From an uncultured Clostridia bacterium (GTDB lineage Bacteria; Bacillota; Clostridia; UBA1381), in the NCBI GenBank assembly GCA_934476075.1, contig CAKSNH010000010.1:35437-99436 (forward strand): 64,000 bases of DNA. The letters run 5' to 3'. The translations under genes were made by a program, and so were the position numbers. A model generated the notes under the pieces. It was not told where the DNA came from. It ran no database searches and saw only the letters and a list, made by a program, of their open reading frames with translations. Below, piece by piece: positions 1-8,400 of this stretch. Positions within the stretch are counted from its first letter, which is position 1; each line of letters opens with the position of its first letter.

Positions 1-223
1 CTATCACCCGTTGTTTTGGTCCGTACCGCCGATATTCGTGCTTGTGATATTTTGGCGGAAATTAAGATACAAAAAACTGATATTTGTCACTGTATTGGCA
101 GTATTTTTTGCGGTTTATATCATACGAATGATAATGTATTTTCCGCATACACCGCCGATGGATTATAACAGCAATTCAATATTTGCAAAAATATATTATA
201 TACTAATTAATGTGAAAGGATAA
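1..223 (+). CDS. Membrane protein, 3' end (truncated by window edge)
   Basis: The reading frame is open from the first complete codon (base 2), so the true start lies outside the window. The visible 74 residues contain two hydrophobic stretches separated by a short basic segment (WRKLRYKK), typical of a two-helix end of a small integral membrane protein. The stop codon lies 7 nt before the CpXC gene, so the two are probably co-transcribed. No family is recognised. Confidence 0.55.
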   Translation, partial: YHPLFWSVPPIFVLVIFWRKLRYKKLIFVTVLAVFFAVYIIRMIMYFPHTPPMDYNSNSIFAKIYYILINVKG

Positions 224-230
224 ACAGACT

Positions 231-899
231 ATGAGTTTTAACAGCACACAAAATATAAAATGTCCGAAGTGCGGTCAAATGCACACAATGACGGTTTGGA
301 ACTCCATAACCGCAAAAACCGAACCGGACTTGAAGAAGGATATTTTGGAACGCAAGATAAATATATTCACTTGTCCCGATTGTTCGCAGATGGCACTTAT
401 GCCGTCACACCTTTTGTATAACGACGAAGATAAAAAGTTAATGATTTACTTTGCACCATGCAATACACCTGAGGAGAAAATGACCTTGTTTGCACAGACA
501 AAGGAAACCACAAAGGACGAGATTAAAAGCCTTACAGACTACAATCTGCGTTTTGTGACCACATACAACGAATTGATGGAGAAAATATTGATATTCGATG
601 CCGGCTTTAACGATAAGGTAATCGAATTTTTGAAGATGATGATTTTGGTGCAGGAACCGCAAAAGGCGAGCAGCAGAATTGCAATGTACGGAAAAGCCGA
701 AAATGATTATATCGAATTTATGGTACAGGATAAAACAGAAAACCAAGTATATACATCGCATATCCCACGTTCTACTTATGATACTATCGAAAAAGAGCTT
801 TTACATTCGGGAGTGAAGTTTAAGAGTTTTGACTGGGAAATTGTAGATTTGGATTACAGTTCAAGACTGCTTACAGGTATGAATAATCAGTTGTTTTAA
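231..899 (+). CDS. CpXC domain protein
   Basis: A 222-residue protein that opens with a CPKCG knuckle (about residues 11-15) and has a second CPDC knuckle near residue 48. This spacing and the following predicted alpha/beta domain match the CpXC family, whose function is unknown. The ATG at 231 follows an AAAGGA-like ribosome site. No signal peptide or membrane segment is seen, so it is probably cytoplasmic and zinc binding (inference). It sits directly behind a small membrane protein gene and is followed by a strong terminator. Confidence 0.7.
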   Translation: MSFNSTQNIKCPKCGQMHTMTVWNSITAKTEPDLKKDILERKINIFTCPDCSQMALMPSHLLYNDEDKKLMIYFAPCNTPEEKMTLFAQTKETTKDEIKSLTDYNLRFVTTYNELMEKILIFDAGFNDKVIEFLKMMILVQEPQKASSRIAMYGKAENDYIEFMVQDKTENQVYTSHIPRSTYDTIEKELLHSGVKFKSFDWEIVDLDYSSRLLTGMNNQLF

Positions 900-908
900 T
901 ATGTATGC

Positions 909-951
909 AAAAACGCATTGCTCAGCCGTTGTGGTGAGTAATGCGTTTTTT
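909..951 (+). terminator. Intrinsic terminator after the CpXC gene
   Basis: A 15-bp stem (AAAACGCATTGCTCA against TGAGTAATGCGTTTT, one G-U pair) followed by a T run lies 10 nt past the stop codon. Confidence 0.85.
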
Positions 952-1029
952 GACAGGATATAATTATTTTCCTAATTGTAGTTTATGTATAATAAAATCT
1001 GAAATGAACTCTCTTTGGGTTCTATGTAT

Positions 1030-1386
1030 TCAATCACATTCTTGATTATGTTTTAAATCATCTATCATTTGCAAATAATCGTCCTTAGTAAAACAAACAT
1101 CTTCTTCGTCCAATGTTTCCAATAATATCATCGCACTTGCTATTGCATTTTCTTCATTTTCGTTGTATGCAAAAAGTTCCGTAAACCAAATAATATTAAC
1201 CCAATCTGCTAATTCCTGCTGTGATATAGTATTATTTAAAAATTTCTCTATTGCACATATGACGTCTGCGGCATTAACTGTTTCGGGACAATTTATAAGT
1301 ACATTATGCAAATCATCTCCAAATTGATGTTTCAGTTCTGATACACCTGTTTCGCATTTTTTGAACCTAGTCAGAATATCGGTCAT
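1030..1386 (-). CDS. Hypothetical acidic protein, immunity-protein-like size
   Basis: A 118-residue, acidic, apparently all-helical soluble protein (for example LLETLDEEDVCF) with no signal peptide or membrane segment. It is 11 nt downstream of another small ORF on the same strand and probably shares its promoter. Size, composition and the neighbourhood of small unrelated ORFs recall immunity proteins of polymorphic toxin systems, but no toxin gene is visible and no family is recognised. Confidence 0.5.
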   Translation of the reverse strand: MTDILTRFKKCETGVSELKHQFGDDLHNVLINCPETVNAADVICAIEKFLNNTISQQELADWVNIIWFTELFAYNENEENAIASAMILLETLDEEDVCFTKDDYLQMIDDLKHNQECD

Positions 1387-1397
1387 ATACTGCTCCT

Positions 1398-1712
1398 TTA
1401 CCCGCTCGCCGCATCAATCCACATTTGCAGCGTAATTTTTTTGAACGCATCTTTCACCGCAGCGTTATTTAAAACATCTGCATATTTGTTAAGCCAATTA
1501 TATGCTGTTTTCGCATCAATTCTGTCCGTTTTGAATTCAGCCCTGAACGCTTTCTCAAATTCATCATATGTTGCCGGATTAGCCGAACCACGTCCTTCAA
1601 ACAGAAAAGGATTAGCGTCGCTTAAATAATATCGCAACTCATCGGATTTTGTCATATCAAAAATATAGTCCAATGCGTAATAAAAATTAACAAATACATC
1701 ATATATATCCAT
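1398..1712 (-). CDS. Hypothetical small protein, first gene of a two-gene unit
   Basis: A 104-residue protein beginning MDIYDVFVNFYYALDY, with an aromatic-rich N-terminal half and a helical C-terminal half. It follows a clear sigma-A-type promoter at 1741-1770 and precedes the 118-residue ORF by 11 nt. It may belong to a small immunity or antitoxin family, but this is only suggested by size and context. Confidence 0.5.
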   Translation of the reverse strand: MDIYDVFVNFYYALDYIFDMTKSDELRYYLSDANPFLFEGRGSANPATYDEFEKAFRAEFKTDRIDAKTAYNWLNKYADVLNNAAVKDAFKKITLQMWIDAASG

Positions 1713-1740
1713 TGATTAATTCACCGCCAATCTTTATTTT

Positions 1741-1770
1741 ATTATAGCAGCGTTTAGAAAGACCTGTCAA
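1741..1770 (-). promoter_or_regulatory. Sigma-A promoter for the 1712-to-1030 gene pair
   Basis: On the minus strand TTGACA (1770-1765) and TATAAT (1746-1741) are separated by 18 bp, about 30 nt before the ATG at 1712. The -35 overlaps the stop codon of the preceding short ORF. Confidence 0.75.
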
Positions 1771-1886
1771 TAAATTTTATGTTTAAAATAATTTTTGTTA
1801 TTATATAAAAATTCTACCTTGCAGCCTCTGTTTAAACAATTAACCAAATCATGTTCATCAAAAAAGTTATTATCATAATTTGACAT
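1767..1886 (-). CDS. Short ORF, possible truncated antitoxin/immunity-like gene
   Basis: A 39-codon ORF beginning MSNYDNNFFDEHDLVNCL, preceded by an AGAGGA ribosome site. The pattern of an acidic start followed by NCLNRGCKVEFLYNNKNYF resembles the N-terminus of longer small proteins I have seen annotated as hypothetical. The ORF stops early, on the -35 box of the next promoter, so it may be a truncated gene. Confidence 0.35.
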   Translation of the reverse strand: MSNYDNNFFDEHDLVNCLNRGCKVEFLYNNKNYFKHKIY

Positions 1887-1957
1887 GCTTTTCCTCTTTG
1901 CTTATGCTGCTCATGCCATAATTTTAATAAAAGATATAACTAAAATAAATTTAGATA

Positions 1958-2800
1958 CTAATTTTTTGTAGATTTTTGTTTCAATTTTTCTTTTCTATGT
2001 ATAACATATTCTTTTTTTCTTTTTATTTTTTCCAAAATAAATTCATACCCACCATTATGTCCAAAATTTTCAGCATACTCACGTTCTGCCTCTTTAATTA
2101 TTCTTTCTCTTTGATTAAGTAATTTCAGTTTTCTCAGTCGAACTAATGTCTTTGATAGCTTTACATAATGCAATAACGATATTATATAGTAATCCACTCT
2201 AAAAAATAAATTGTACCAGTTATTAAATAGATAATTTATTTTTATAGGTTTTCCATTTATTTTTTTACTATTGTTATCAGTAGCAGCTTTTTTAAGCATC
2301 CCTATATTTTTATCTTTTAATAACCTTTCTATTAATTTTTTATGATACGGCTCTACATATAGTTTTTCATAATTTGCAAACATTTTATTGAATCTTATTA
2401 TTACAACAGAAGTCATTATTGTAAACAATAGCACTATAATAAGTATACTTACACATAATAGTATACCACCAATTATGTTTATCAAAATATCAGTATCTTT
2501 AAAAAGAGTATCAATCATTTTTTTATCCGAAATTATACCTATACCTTGAAAAAGTAAACTTGCAATCACCCCACTCATAATGCCAATAACCATTGGTGAA
2601 GTTACAATATCATCTTCATCAAAAGTTTTATGAATTTTTATCAGTTCATTTTTATCAATATCTTCTCTATTCTTATTATAATAAATATTTAAAGCCTTTT
2701 TCTTTTTTTCTACTTTTTCATAAATATCGATAGTTTTATCTTTATCTATTTCTTTGAACAAATAGCGTATTTCTTTCAGCACCTGTCTTTTATCTTTCAT
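1958..2800 (-). CDS. Hypothetical two-helix membrane protein with coiled-coil arms
   Basis: The 280-residue product has a charged, helical N-terminal arm (residues 1-65), two long hydrophobic segments (about 68-90 and 107-132) and a Lys/Arg-rich helical C-terminal arm to the end. Both arms are likely cytoplasmic (inference). No motif or catalytic signature is visible and I do not recognise the family. It has its own promoter (2849-2877) and stands alone, immediately beside an integrase remnant, with lower GC than nearby core genes. These features suggest acquired DNA. Confidence 0.55.
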   Translation of the reverse strand: MKDKRQVLKEIRYLFKEIDKDKTIDIYEKVEKKKKALNIYYNKNREDIDKNELIKIHKTFDEDDIVTSPMVIGIMSGVIASLLFQGIGIISDKKMIDTLFKDTDILINIIGGILLCVSILIIVLLFTIMTSVVIIRFNKMFANYEKLYVEPYHKKLIERLLKDKNIGMLKKAATDNNSKKINGKPIKINYLFNNWYNLFFRVDYYIISLLHYVKLSKTLVRLRKLKLLNQRERIIKEAEREYAENFGHNGGYEFILEKIKRKKEYVIHRKEKLKQKSTKN

Positions 2801-2848
2801 ACCGTCTACCCCTTGATATTTATTATTTTATGTATTTTATTGCTTTAT

Positions 2849-2877
2849 ATTATATCATAGAAATCAATAATTTTCAA
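2849..2877 (-). promoter_or_regulatory. Sigma-A promoter for the 1958-2800 gene
   Basis: Minus-strand TTGAAA (2877-2872), 17-bp spacer and TATAAT (2854-2849), about 45 nt upstream of the start codon. Confidence 0.7.
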
Positions 2878-2881
2878 TTTA

Positions 2882-3181
2882 AAACATATTACAGATAGAT
2901 TATTTACTCAGTGGAACGGGTTACCAATCTATCCTGATACCATTACCGACTGGTTTGCCAAATTCATAAAGAAACATGATTTTCCTCATGTGACTTTGCA
3001 TTCACTCCGACATACAAATGCAAGTCTAATGATAGCCGAGGGTGCAGACGTATGTACAGTTTCTAAACGATTAGTTCATGCAAATACATCAACTACATTG
3101 AATATCTATGCTCATGCTCTGAAATCTAAAGACCTTGAAATCGCCGATAAACTGGAAAATATTTTATCAAACAAATACTAA
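2882..3181 (+). pseudogene. Tyrosine-type integrase, C-terminal remnant
   Basis: Only the catalytic C-terminal part of a phage/ICE-type integrase remains. In one open frame it shows the box II motif LHSLRHT (Arg and His ligands) and NTSTTLNIYAHAL with the tyrosine nucleophile. The frame is open upstream to 2861, and integrase-like sequence (LFTQWNGLPIYPDT) is readable from about 2900, but the core-binding and N-terminal domains are missing. LGH of the family reads LVH here. Whatever carried it has been lost. It lies about 155 bp from an initiator tRNA gene, a typical integration neighbourhood. Confidence 0.8.
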
Positions 3182-3235
3182 ATAATTAATGTATTCTTAT
3201 ATAATTTACTCAAATATCATTAATTTTTACCCAAT

Positions 3236-3267
3236 CGGAGGGAAAACGGAGGGAAAACGGAGGGAAA
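3236..3267. repeat. Three tandem 11-bp repeats
   Basis: CGGAGGGAAAA occurs at 3236, 3247 and 3258 (the last copy one base short), between the integrase stop codon and the tRNA. Such short direct repeats just past an integrase could be recombinase arm sites or an att scar (inference). Confidence 0.6.
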
Positions 3268-3302
3268 TTATGTTACTTTCAAAGATATCATAAAACAAAC
3301 AA

Positions 3303-3332
3303 AAACCTGTAAACGGCTTGTTTACAGGTTTT
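3303..3332 (-). terminator. Bidirectional terminator after tRNA-fMet
   Basis: The stem AAACCTGTAAAC/GTTTACAGGTTT has a 5-nt loop. The T tract on the minus strand ends the tRNA transcript, and a T-rich tract is also present on the plus strand. Confidence 0.8.
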
Positions 3333-3337
3333 CTTTT

Positions 3338-3414
<77 letters not shown>

Positions 3415-3527
3415 ATATATAATTTTTGACTACTTTTATAGTATACCATGTGTATCGCCCGTTGTCAACACTTTTTTATTAATATTTTAAAATATTTTTT
3501 CAAAGTAAATCTAATATAAATAAAATT

Positions 3528-3578
3528 GCATTTTTGATTTTTCGTCATTGCACTTTTCGCAATTTCCTACAAATTAAA
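3528..3578. repeat. Dispersed intergenic repeat, third copy
   Basis: The stretch around GCATTTTTGATTTTTCGTCA through CAATTTCCTACAAATTA is a close copy of the sequence present twice at 42042-42090 and 42139-42189. The rest of the 3415-3747 gap holds an imperfect inverted repeat (AGCAGAA near 3579 to TTCTGCT near 3640) and no credible ORF. Confidence 0.7.
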
Positions 3579-3703
3579 AGCAGAACTTCCGGCGTGGAAC
3601 TCCAATAATAGGTACATCCCATAAATGCCGTTTAATTCTGCTCAAAATAAATATATCACAAAAATTCCGTCAAGTCAACAATAATCTTCAAAACACAGCA
3701 ATA

Positions 3704-3736
3704 TGCACTTCAAAAGCATTCGCTTTTGAAAGTGCA
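3704..3736 (-). terminator. Hairpin after the PocR-GGDEF gene
   Basis: TGCACTT-CAAAAGC/GCTTTTG-AAAGTGCA forms a strong stem just past the stop codon at 3748 on the minus strand. The T tract is weak, so it may be a terminator or a 3'-end stabiliser. Confidence 0.6.
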
Positions 3737-3747
3737 CACCGCTGCTG

Positions 3748-5373
3748 CTATTCCATGCTCTCCAAATACTCCACAAACTTCTCCGCATATGTAGGGTCAA
3801 AACGAGTTCCGCTGTATCTCTTTATCTGATTTTTCGCCTGTTTCTCCGTCATATTATACCCATACATCGGTTCTGCCATCGACTGCGTATAATAACATAT
3901 AATTGCACCGATTCTTGCAGTTTCGTCTATCTCCTCACCCTTTTTGTGAAGAGGCAGCCCCTGTCCGTTCCACCATTCGTGGCTTTGATATATACTGTCC
4001 GCCACTCCCTGCGTTTTACCTGTCAATTTCGCCAGACAATAACTCTTATCTATGTGCTGACAGGCATTTTCCACATTATCCAATTCTTCGTATTCCCTTC
4101 TTGTCAGCGATACTATGCCAAAATCCGAAATTCTTGTAAATATTGCAAGTCTTTCAATATCGTCATCGTCCATACCGAGAAATTTCCCGAACTCATTCGC
4201 AATCCTGATATTTTTCTCCACAACACTTTTATTAAAATACCCTTTTTTGTATATTGTGTTTTCCACATCACCCAAAATATCCTGACTTTGCTTTATAAGT
4301 CCCTTATGCCGATACATCTTCTCTTCCGCAAAACTTATCGCCCCGTTTATCGACTGAGCCATAGCCACCTTTCTGCCATATCCCAATGATATAGACGGCT
4401 TTACATCAAGCTCTGTATGCTCCGCACATTTTCTCAGCACATTCTCGCAGTATTCCCTCACTTCATCATCTGTCGCATTCGGCATAAGCACATTGAATTC
4501 ATCGCCTCCGCATCTGCCGATAATATATCCTTCCTTAGCACAATCTTTCATAATTCCGCTAACCGTTTGCAAAAGCTTATCTCCCATGTTATGTCCGAAC
4601 ACATCATTTGCAAGTTTAAGATTATTCACATCTCCCATGACTACCCCGACCGGACTTATATTTTTCTCCTCCATGTCACTCAAAATACTATTGAAATAGT
4701 TTCTGCTGTACACACCCGTCAGCTCGTCATACTTGCTCATATTAATGAGTTTCTGGTGTTCACTTTTCAGGTCCTCTTCCAATTTTCTTCTGTAAGCTAT
4801 TTCTTCCCTTTGAACATAATTTTTATATGCAATCTCACAAAGCTGCTTTACAATAAGATAAATATGGTTTGCTATACTCTCAAACTTCTTCCTCGGCACA
4901 AAATTTACCTTGTTAATAGCCCTGCAATATTCATCGGGGTCTATATTAAGGTCCAACGCTTTTCTGCGTTTTTCCTCCTCGGTCATATTAATGCTTTCAT
5001 CTCTTACCTGACCAATCAGCCAGTTTGCAATATGCTTATTGCCTATCACAAAGCTTACACCTGCATCGAGCAGTCCCGCCGACAAACATTGCTGAATAAT
5101 CGGTCCGTCATGGGGCTTACCCAGCGTAGCGTCGGAATTCATGCAGTTTTTAATACCGCTCTCACTGTTACGCACTATTTTCTCACAAAACTCACAGAAA
5201 TTGCTCGGTTTTGTTATCGGTTTTCCGGTAGGCGTTGTGATAATTGACGCAATATCAAGCGCCACCGCTACATTATCCTGTATCTTCTGCATTTCTTCCA
5301 CATTAAAGAAATCACTAAATTTACAGTTATCTATACTAATTTCCAAATTATAGTTTGTATACTCTGTGTCCAT
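3748..5373 (-). CDS. PocR-domain diguanylate cyclase with degenerate HD-GYP-like tail
   Basis: A 541-residue soluble protein. Residues about 15-180 look like a PocR sensory domain with the conserved cysteine cluster (CEFCEKI, KNCMNSD). Residues about 215-355 are a GGDEF domain with an intact CGGDEF active site and DELTGVYSRNYF start, predicted to make c-di-GMP from two GTP. Residues about 375-541 resemble an HD-GYP phosphodiesterase: HEWWNGQGLP keeps the downstream motif, but the HD dyad reads SD (TRISDFG), so metal-dependent hydrolysis is doubtful. The ATG follows GGAGGG. The gene lies 62 nt downstream of the giant EAL hybrid, with a hairpin between. The two probably form one c-di-GMP operon. 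Confidence 0.85.
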   Translation of the reverse strand: MDTEYTNYNLEISIDNCKFSDFFNVEEMQKIQDNVAVALDIASIITTPTGKPITKPSNFCEFCEKIVRNSESGIKNCMNSDATLGKPHDGPIIQQCLSAGLLDAGVSFVIGNKHIANWLIGQVRDESINMTEEEKRRKALDLNIDPDEYCRAINKVNFVPRKKFESIANHIYLIVKQLCEIAYKNYVQREEIAYRRKLEEDLKSEHQKLINMSKYDELTGVYSRNYFNSILSDMEEKNISPVGVVMGDVNNLKLANDVFGHNMGDKLLQTVSGIMKDCAKEGYIIGRCGGDEFNVLMPNATDDEVREYCENVLRKCAEHTELDVKPSISLGYGRKVAMAQSINGAISFAEEKMYRHKGLIKQSQDILGDVENTIYKKGYFNKSVVEKNIRIANEFGKFLGMDDDDIERLAIFTRISDFGIVSLTRREYEELDNVENACQHIDKSYCLAKLTGKTQGVADSIYQSHEWWNGQGLPLHKKGEEIDETARIGAIICYYTQSMAEPMYGYNMTEKQAKNQIKRYSGTRFDPTYAEKFVEYLESME

Positions 5374-5390
5374 TCATATCCCTCCTTTAA

Positions 5391-5415
5391 ATGCGGAATA
5401 TACCCCTTTCCGCAT
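5391..5415 (-). promoter_or_regulatory. Intergenic hairpin before the PocR-GGDEF ribosome site
   Basis: ATGCGGAA/TTCCGCAT with a 9-nt loop sits between the two c-di-GMP genes and ends 5 nt before the SD on the minus strand. It could tune expression of the downstream gene. No T tract follows, so it is not a good terminator. Confidence 0.5.
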
Positions 5416-5435
5416 ATATCGAAAATGTCACAAAC

Positions 5436-8400
5436 TTATCCCAAATACTTATGAAGTATATTATACAGTGTATCATCATCAACCGGTTTCAAAATATAAT
5501 CGTCCATACCCACTTCCTGTGAATACTTAATATTCTCCGGCAGTGCATCTGCCGACATCGCAATAATCGGCAATGCTTTTACGTCATTTCTAGGCAGCTG
5601 ACGAATTGCTTTTGTCGCCTCTGTGCCGTCCATAACCGGCATACGAATATCCATCAAGATTAATTTATAGCTGTCAATCTTCGATTCTATTACCTTCTCC
5701 AAAGCCTCTCTGCCTGTCGACGCAGTGTCCACATAAAGATTTAACCCTTCCAATATAATCTTTGCAAATTCACGGCTCAGTGCATTATCGTCAACCAACA
5801 GTACCTTCTCGCCGTTAAAATTACTGTACTGTTTGGCTGCCGTCTGTTCCGTTTCAATCTTTTTATGAACTACATCAAACGGTATCTGCACGCTTATCCT
5901 GATGTTCTCTCCGTTTACCTGTTGTATATCCATACTTCCGTCCAGCAAATGTACCAGATTATTAACCGTGATAAGCTCTATACCGCCGCACTCTATAATT
6001 ACATTCGTGTCGGACTCTTTTGTCAGTCTGAATACATTAAGCAGATTCTTTTCATTATCAATTTTATCCTTATTAATGACTGTAAACTCCAATGTTTTTT
6101 TCGCATAACTTTCTTCAACATTATCTATGCTCAAAACAATTTCCCCGTTTGCCCCCATATATTTTGCCAAATTGACAATCATATTTACAAGTATCTGTTT
6201 TACATGACCTTCATCACCGTATATATCGTTCGGCACATCTGCATATTCACAAATTTCCAGTTCAATATTCTGTCTTCTCAGATATGTACTAATCATACCC
6301 TTCAAATCATTAAATACTCTCTGCACATCAAAATGCGTCTTTTTTACCGATATACGATTATTGTAGCAATCCACAATATCTATAATATTGTCCGTTGCCA
6401 TAAGCATATATTCAACCACATTATCCATTCTGCTCAAATATTTAAGTGCTTCTTTATTCTCTGACCCTTTCTCCTCGGCAAGAACACAAGCACCCTTTAC
6501 TATGCTCATTGACGACCTTATGTCATGTGCCAGTTTCAAAAGGAATTCGTTTTTCATATTGTTATTCTGTTTTAATGTGTCAATTTCCTTTTCTTTTTCC
6601 TCAATCTTGGTTTCTACCTCTTGGTAAACCTCCTCAACACTCTTTTCAAAAAGCGTTGCATATTTTCTCTCGTCATTCCACTCTATCTTCTTTAAGAACA
6701 ATGCCGTCCAGCGTGACGCACCATTTTCATCTTTAAGGCGGAATACATCGCCAATCTCGTCGGTATCTCCTGAGAACAATTTATTAATCGTATCATAGCT
6801 TGCTATATTTCTGCACTTTTTAATATCATTCTCATTTGCCATTCGGCTAAGCAGTCTGTTCTGCATTTCTTCAAAACTGCTGTCATTATAAAGCAGCGTC
6901 TTGTTAAGACCGCCGTCACTCATATCCACACTGTATATATTATTCTTGATACAGTCGATTTCCCATATATCCAAGCACATATTTCCGAAGTCTACGCCGT
7001 ATCTCTTTAATAAGTTGGCATTTTCTTCTCTTTCACGCATATATGTGTCAATATCGACAATACTCACATAGCCCGTTTTAGTACCGTCTTTTTCATTTAC
7101 GAACAGTTTAAGTCCCAAACGTACCCATATAGTCTTATCGTCAACATTTTTTCTTCTGTATTCAAGGCTGTCATTCTGCACATCTGCCGCAAACAGCCGC
7201 TCCACATTGTCTTTCGACAACATTTCTCTCAGTTTCGCTTTATGAGCTTCTTCCTCAGCTCTTGCCACAATTCTGTTTACAAACGTGTCATAATCTATCA
7301 GCCTGTCAGTAATACTGTCCACACCCTTGTAACGTTCCACGGTATAATCATCATAATTGATTTTATACGCCACAATCAAATCCGAGTTTATAATATTATG
7401 ATATGACATATCATAAATAATTTCGTCACTCGGGTCAAAAACAGGACGTCCGCTGAATATACAGCATATATGTCCGCTGAAAGGATTTTCGTACATTTCC
7501 ACATCAAACTGCGTATTGATATAGTGGTTTTGTATGTTCTTCCCGACCGACTTATATGATAATACGGTGTTTCCTTTTCCAAACTCATTAAGCAAATATC
7601 TTCTTCTGCTAAGCTGTGCAAACTGTTCTTTGCTTTCCGGATGCAGGAACTGTTTTATAAAGTTCATAAGCAAACCGTACTCATTCGGACAGTCCTTATC
7701 GTTCAAAATGCTGTCGCACACAACCGTTTTGTCCAGAACCTTATTATCTGTCAAATCAATATTGAATATGAATTTACATTCATCTTGCAGCAAACTTATG
7801 CACTTTTTCTGCACATCATATTGCAGTTCCGACTCTTTAATTTCCGTTCTGTCAAGGCATATACCGCATATTGCCGCAGCATTATCCTCAAACAAGTCTG
7901 TATTGAATGATTTTATCAATATTTTTTGATATACCGAATTTCCCGACTTTGTTTTAATACGAACTTCGGTTTCAAAAAGGTCGCTCCTGTTTTGTACTGC
8001 CTTGTCAACCACATCTAAAAATCCGTCTATATCATCTTTGTGTATCAGCTGCAAGAAATCATTGTTCAAAACTGTTTTAAACTCTTGCTTTTCATAACCG
8101 TAAATTTCATAGAAATTCTTGTCTGCATAATGTATATTAAATCCGTTATCTCTGTGTGCTATAAACACACCGTTCGGAGCAATATCCATAATTGCCGAAA
8201 GCAGTTTATTCTCTCTGCGATACTCGTCAGACATAACCTTTTCCATATGTATGTTCTTAAAATAAACAACAATATTGTCGTTGCCGCCGTCCGGCATAAA
8301 TTCGCCGTACGCACGATACCACATTTTTTCCGTACCGTCAAGATTTGCGATAATCTCTATGCTGTCCGGCTCTTTTTTGGAAATAAGTTTCTTAATCCAT

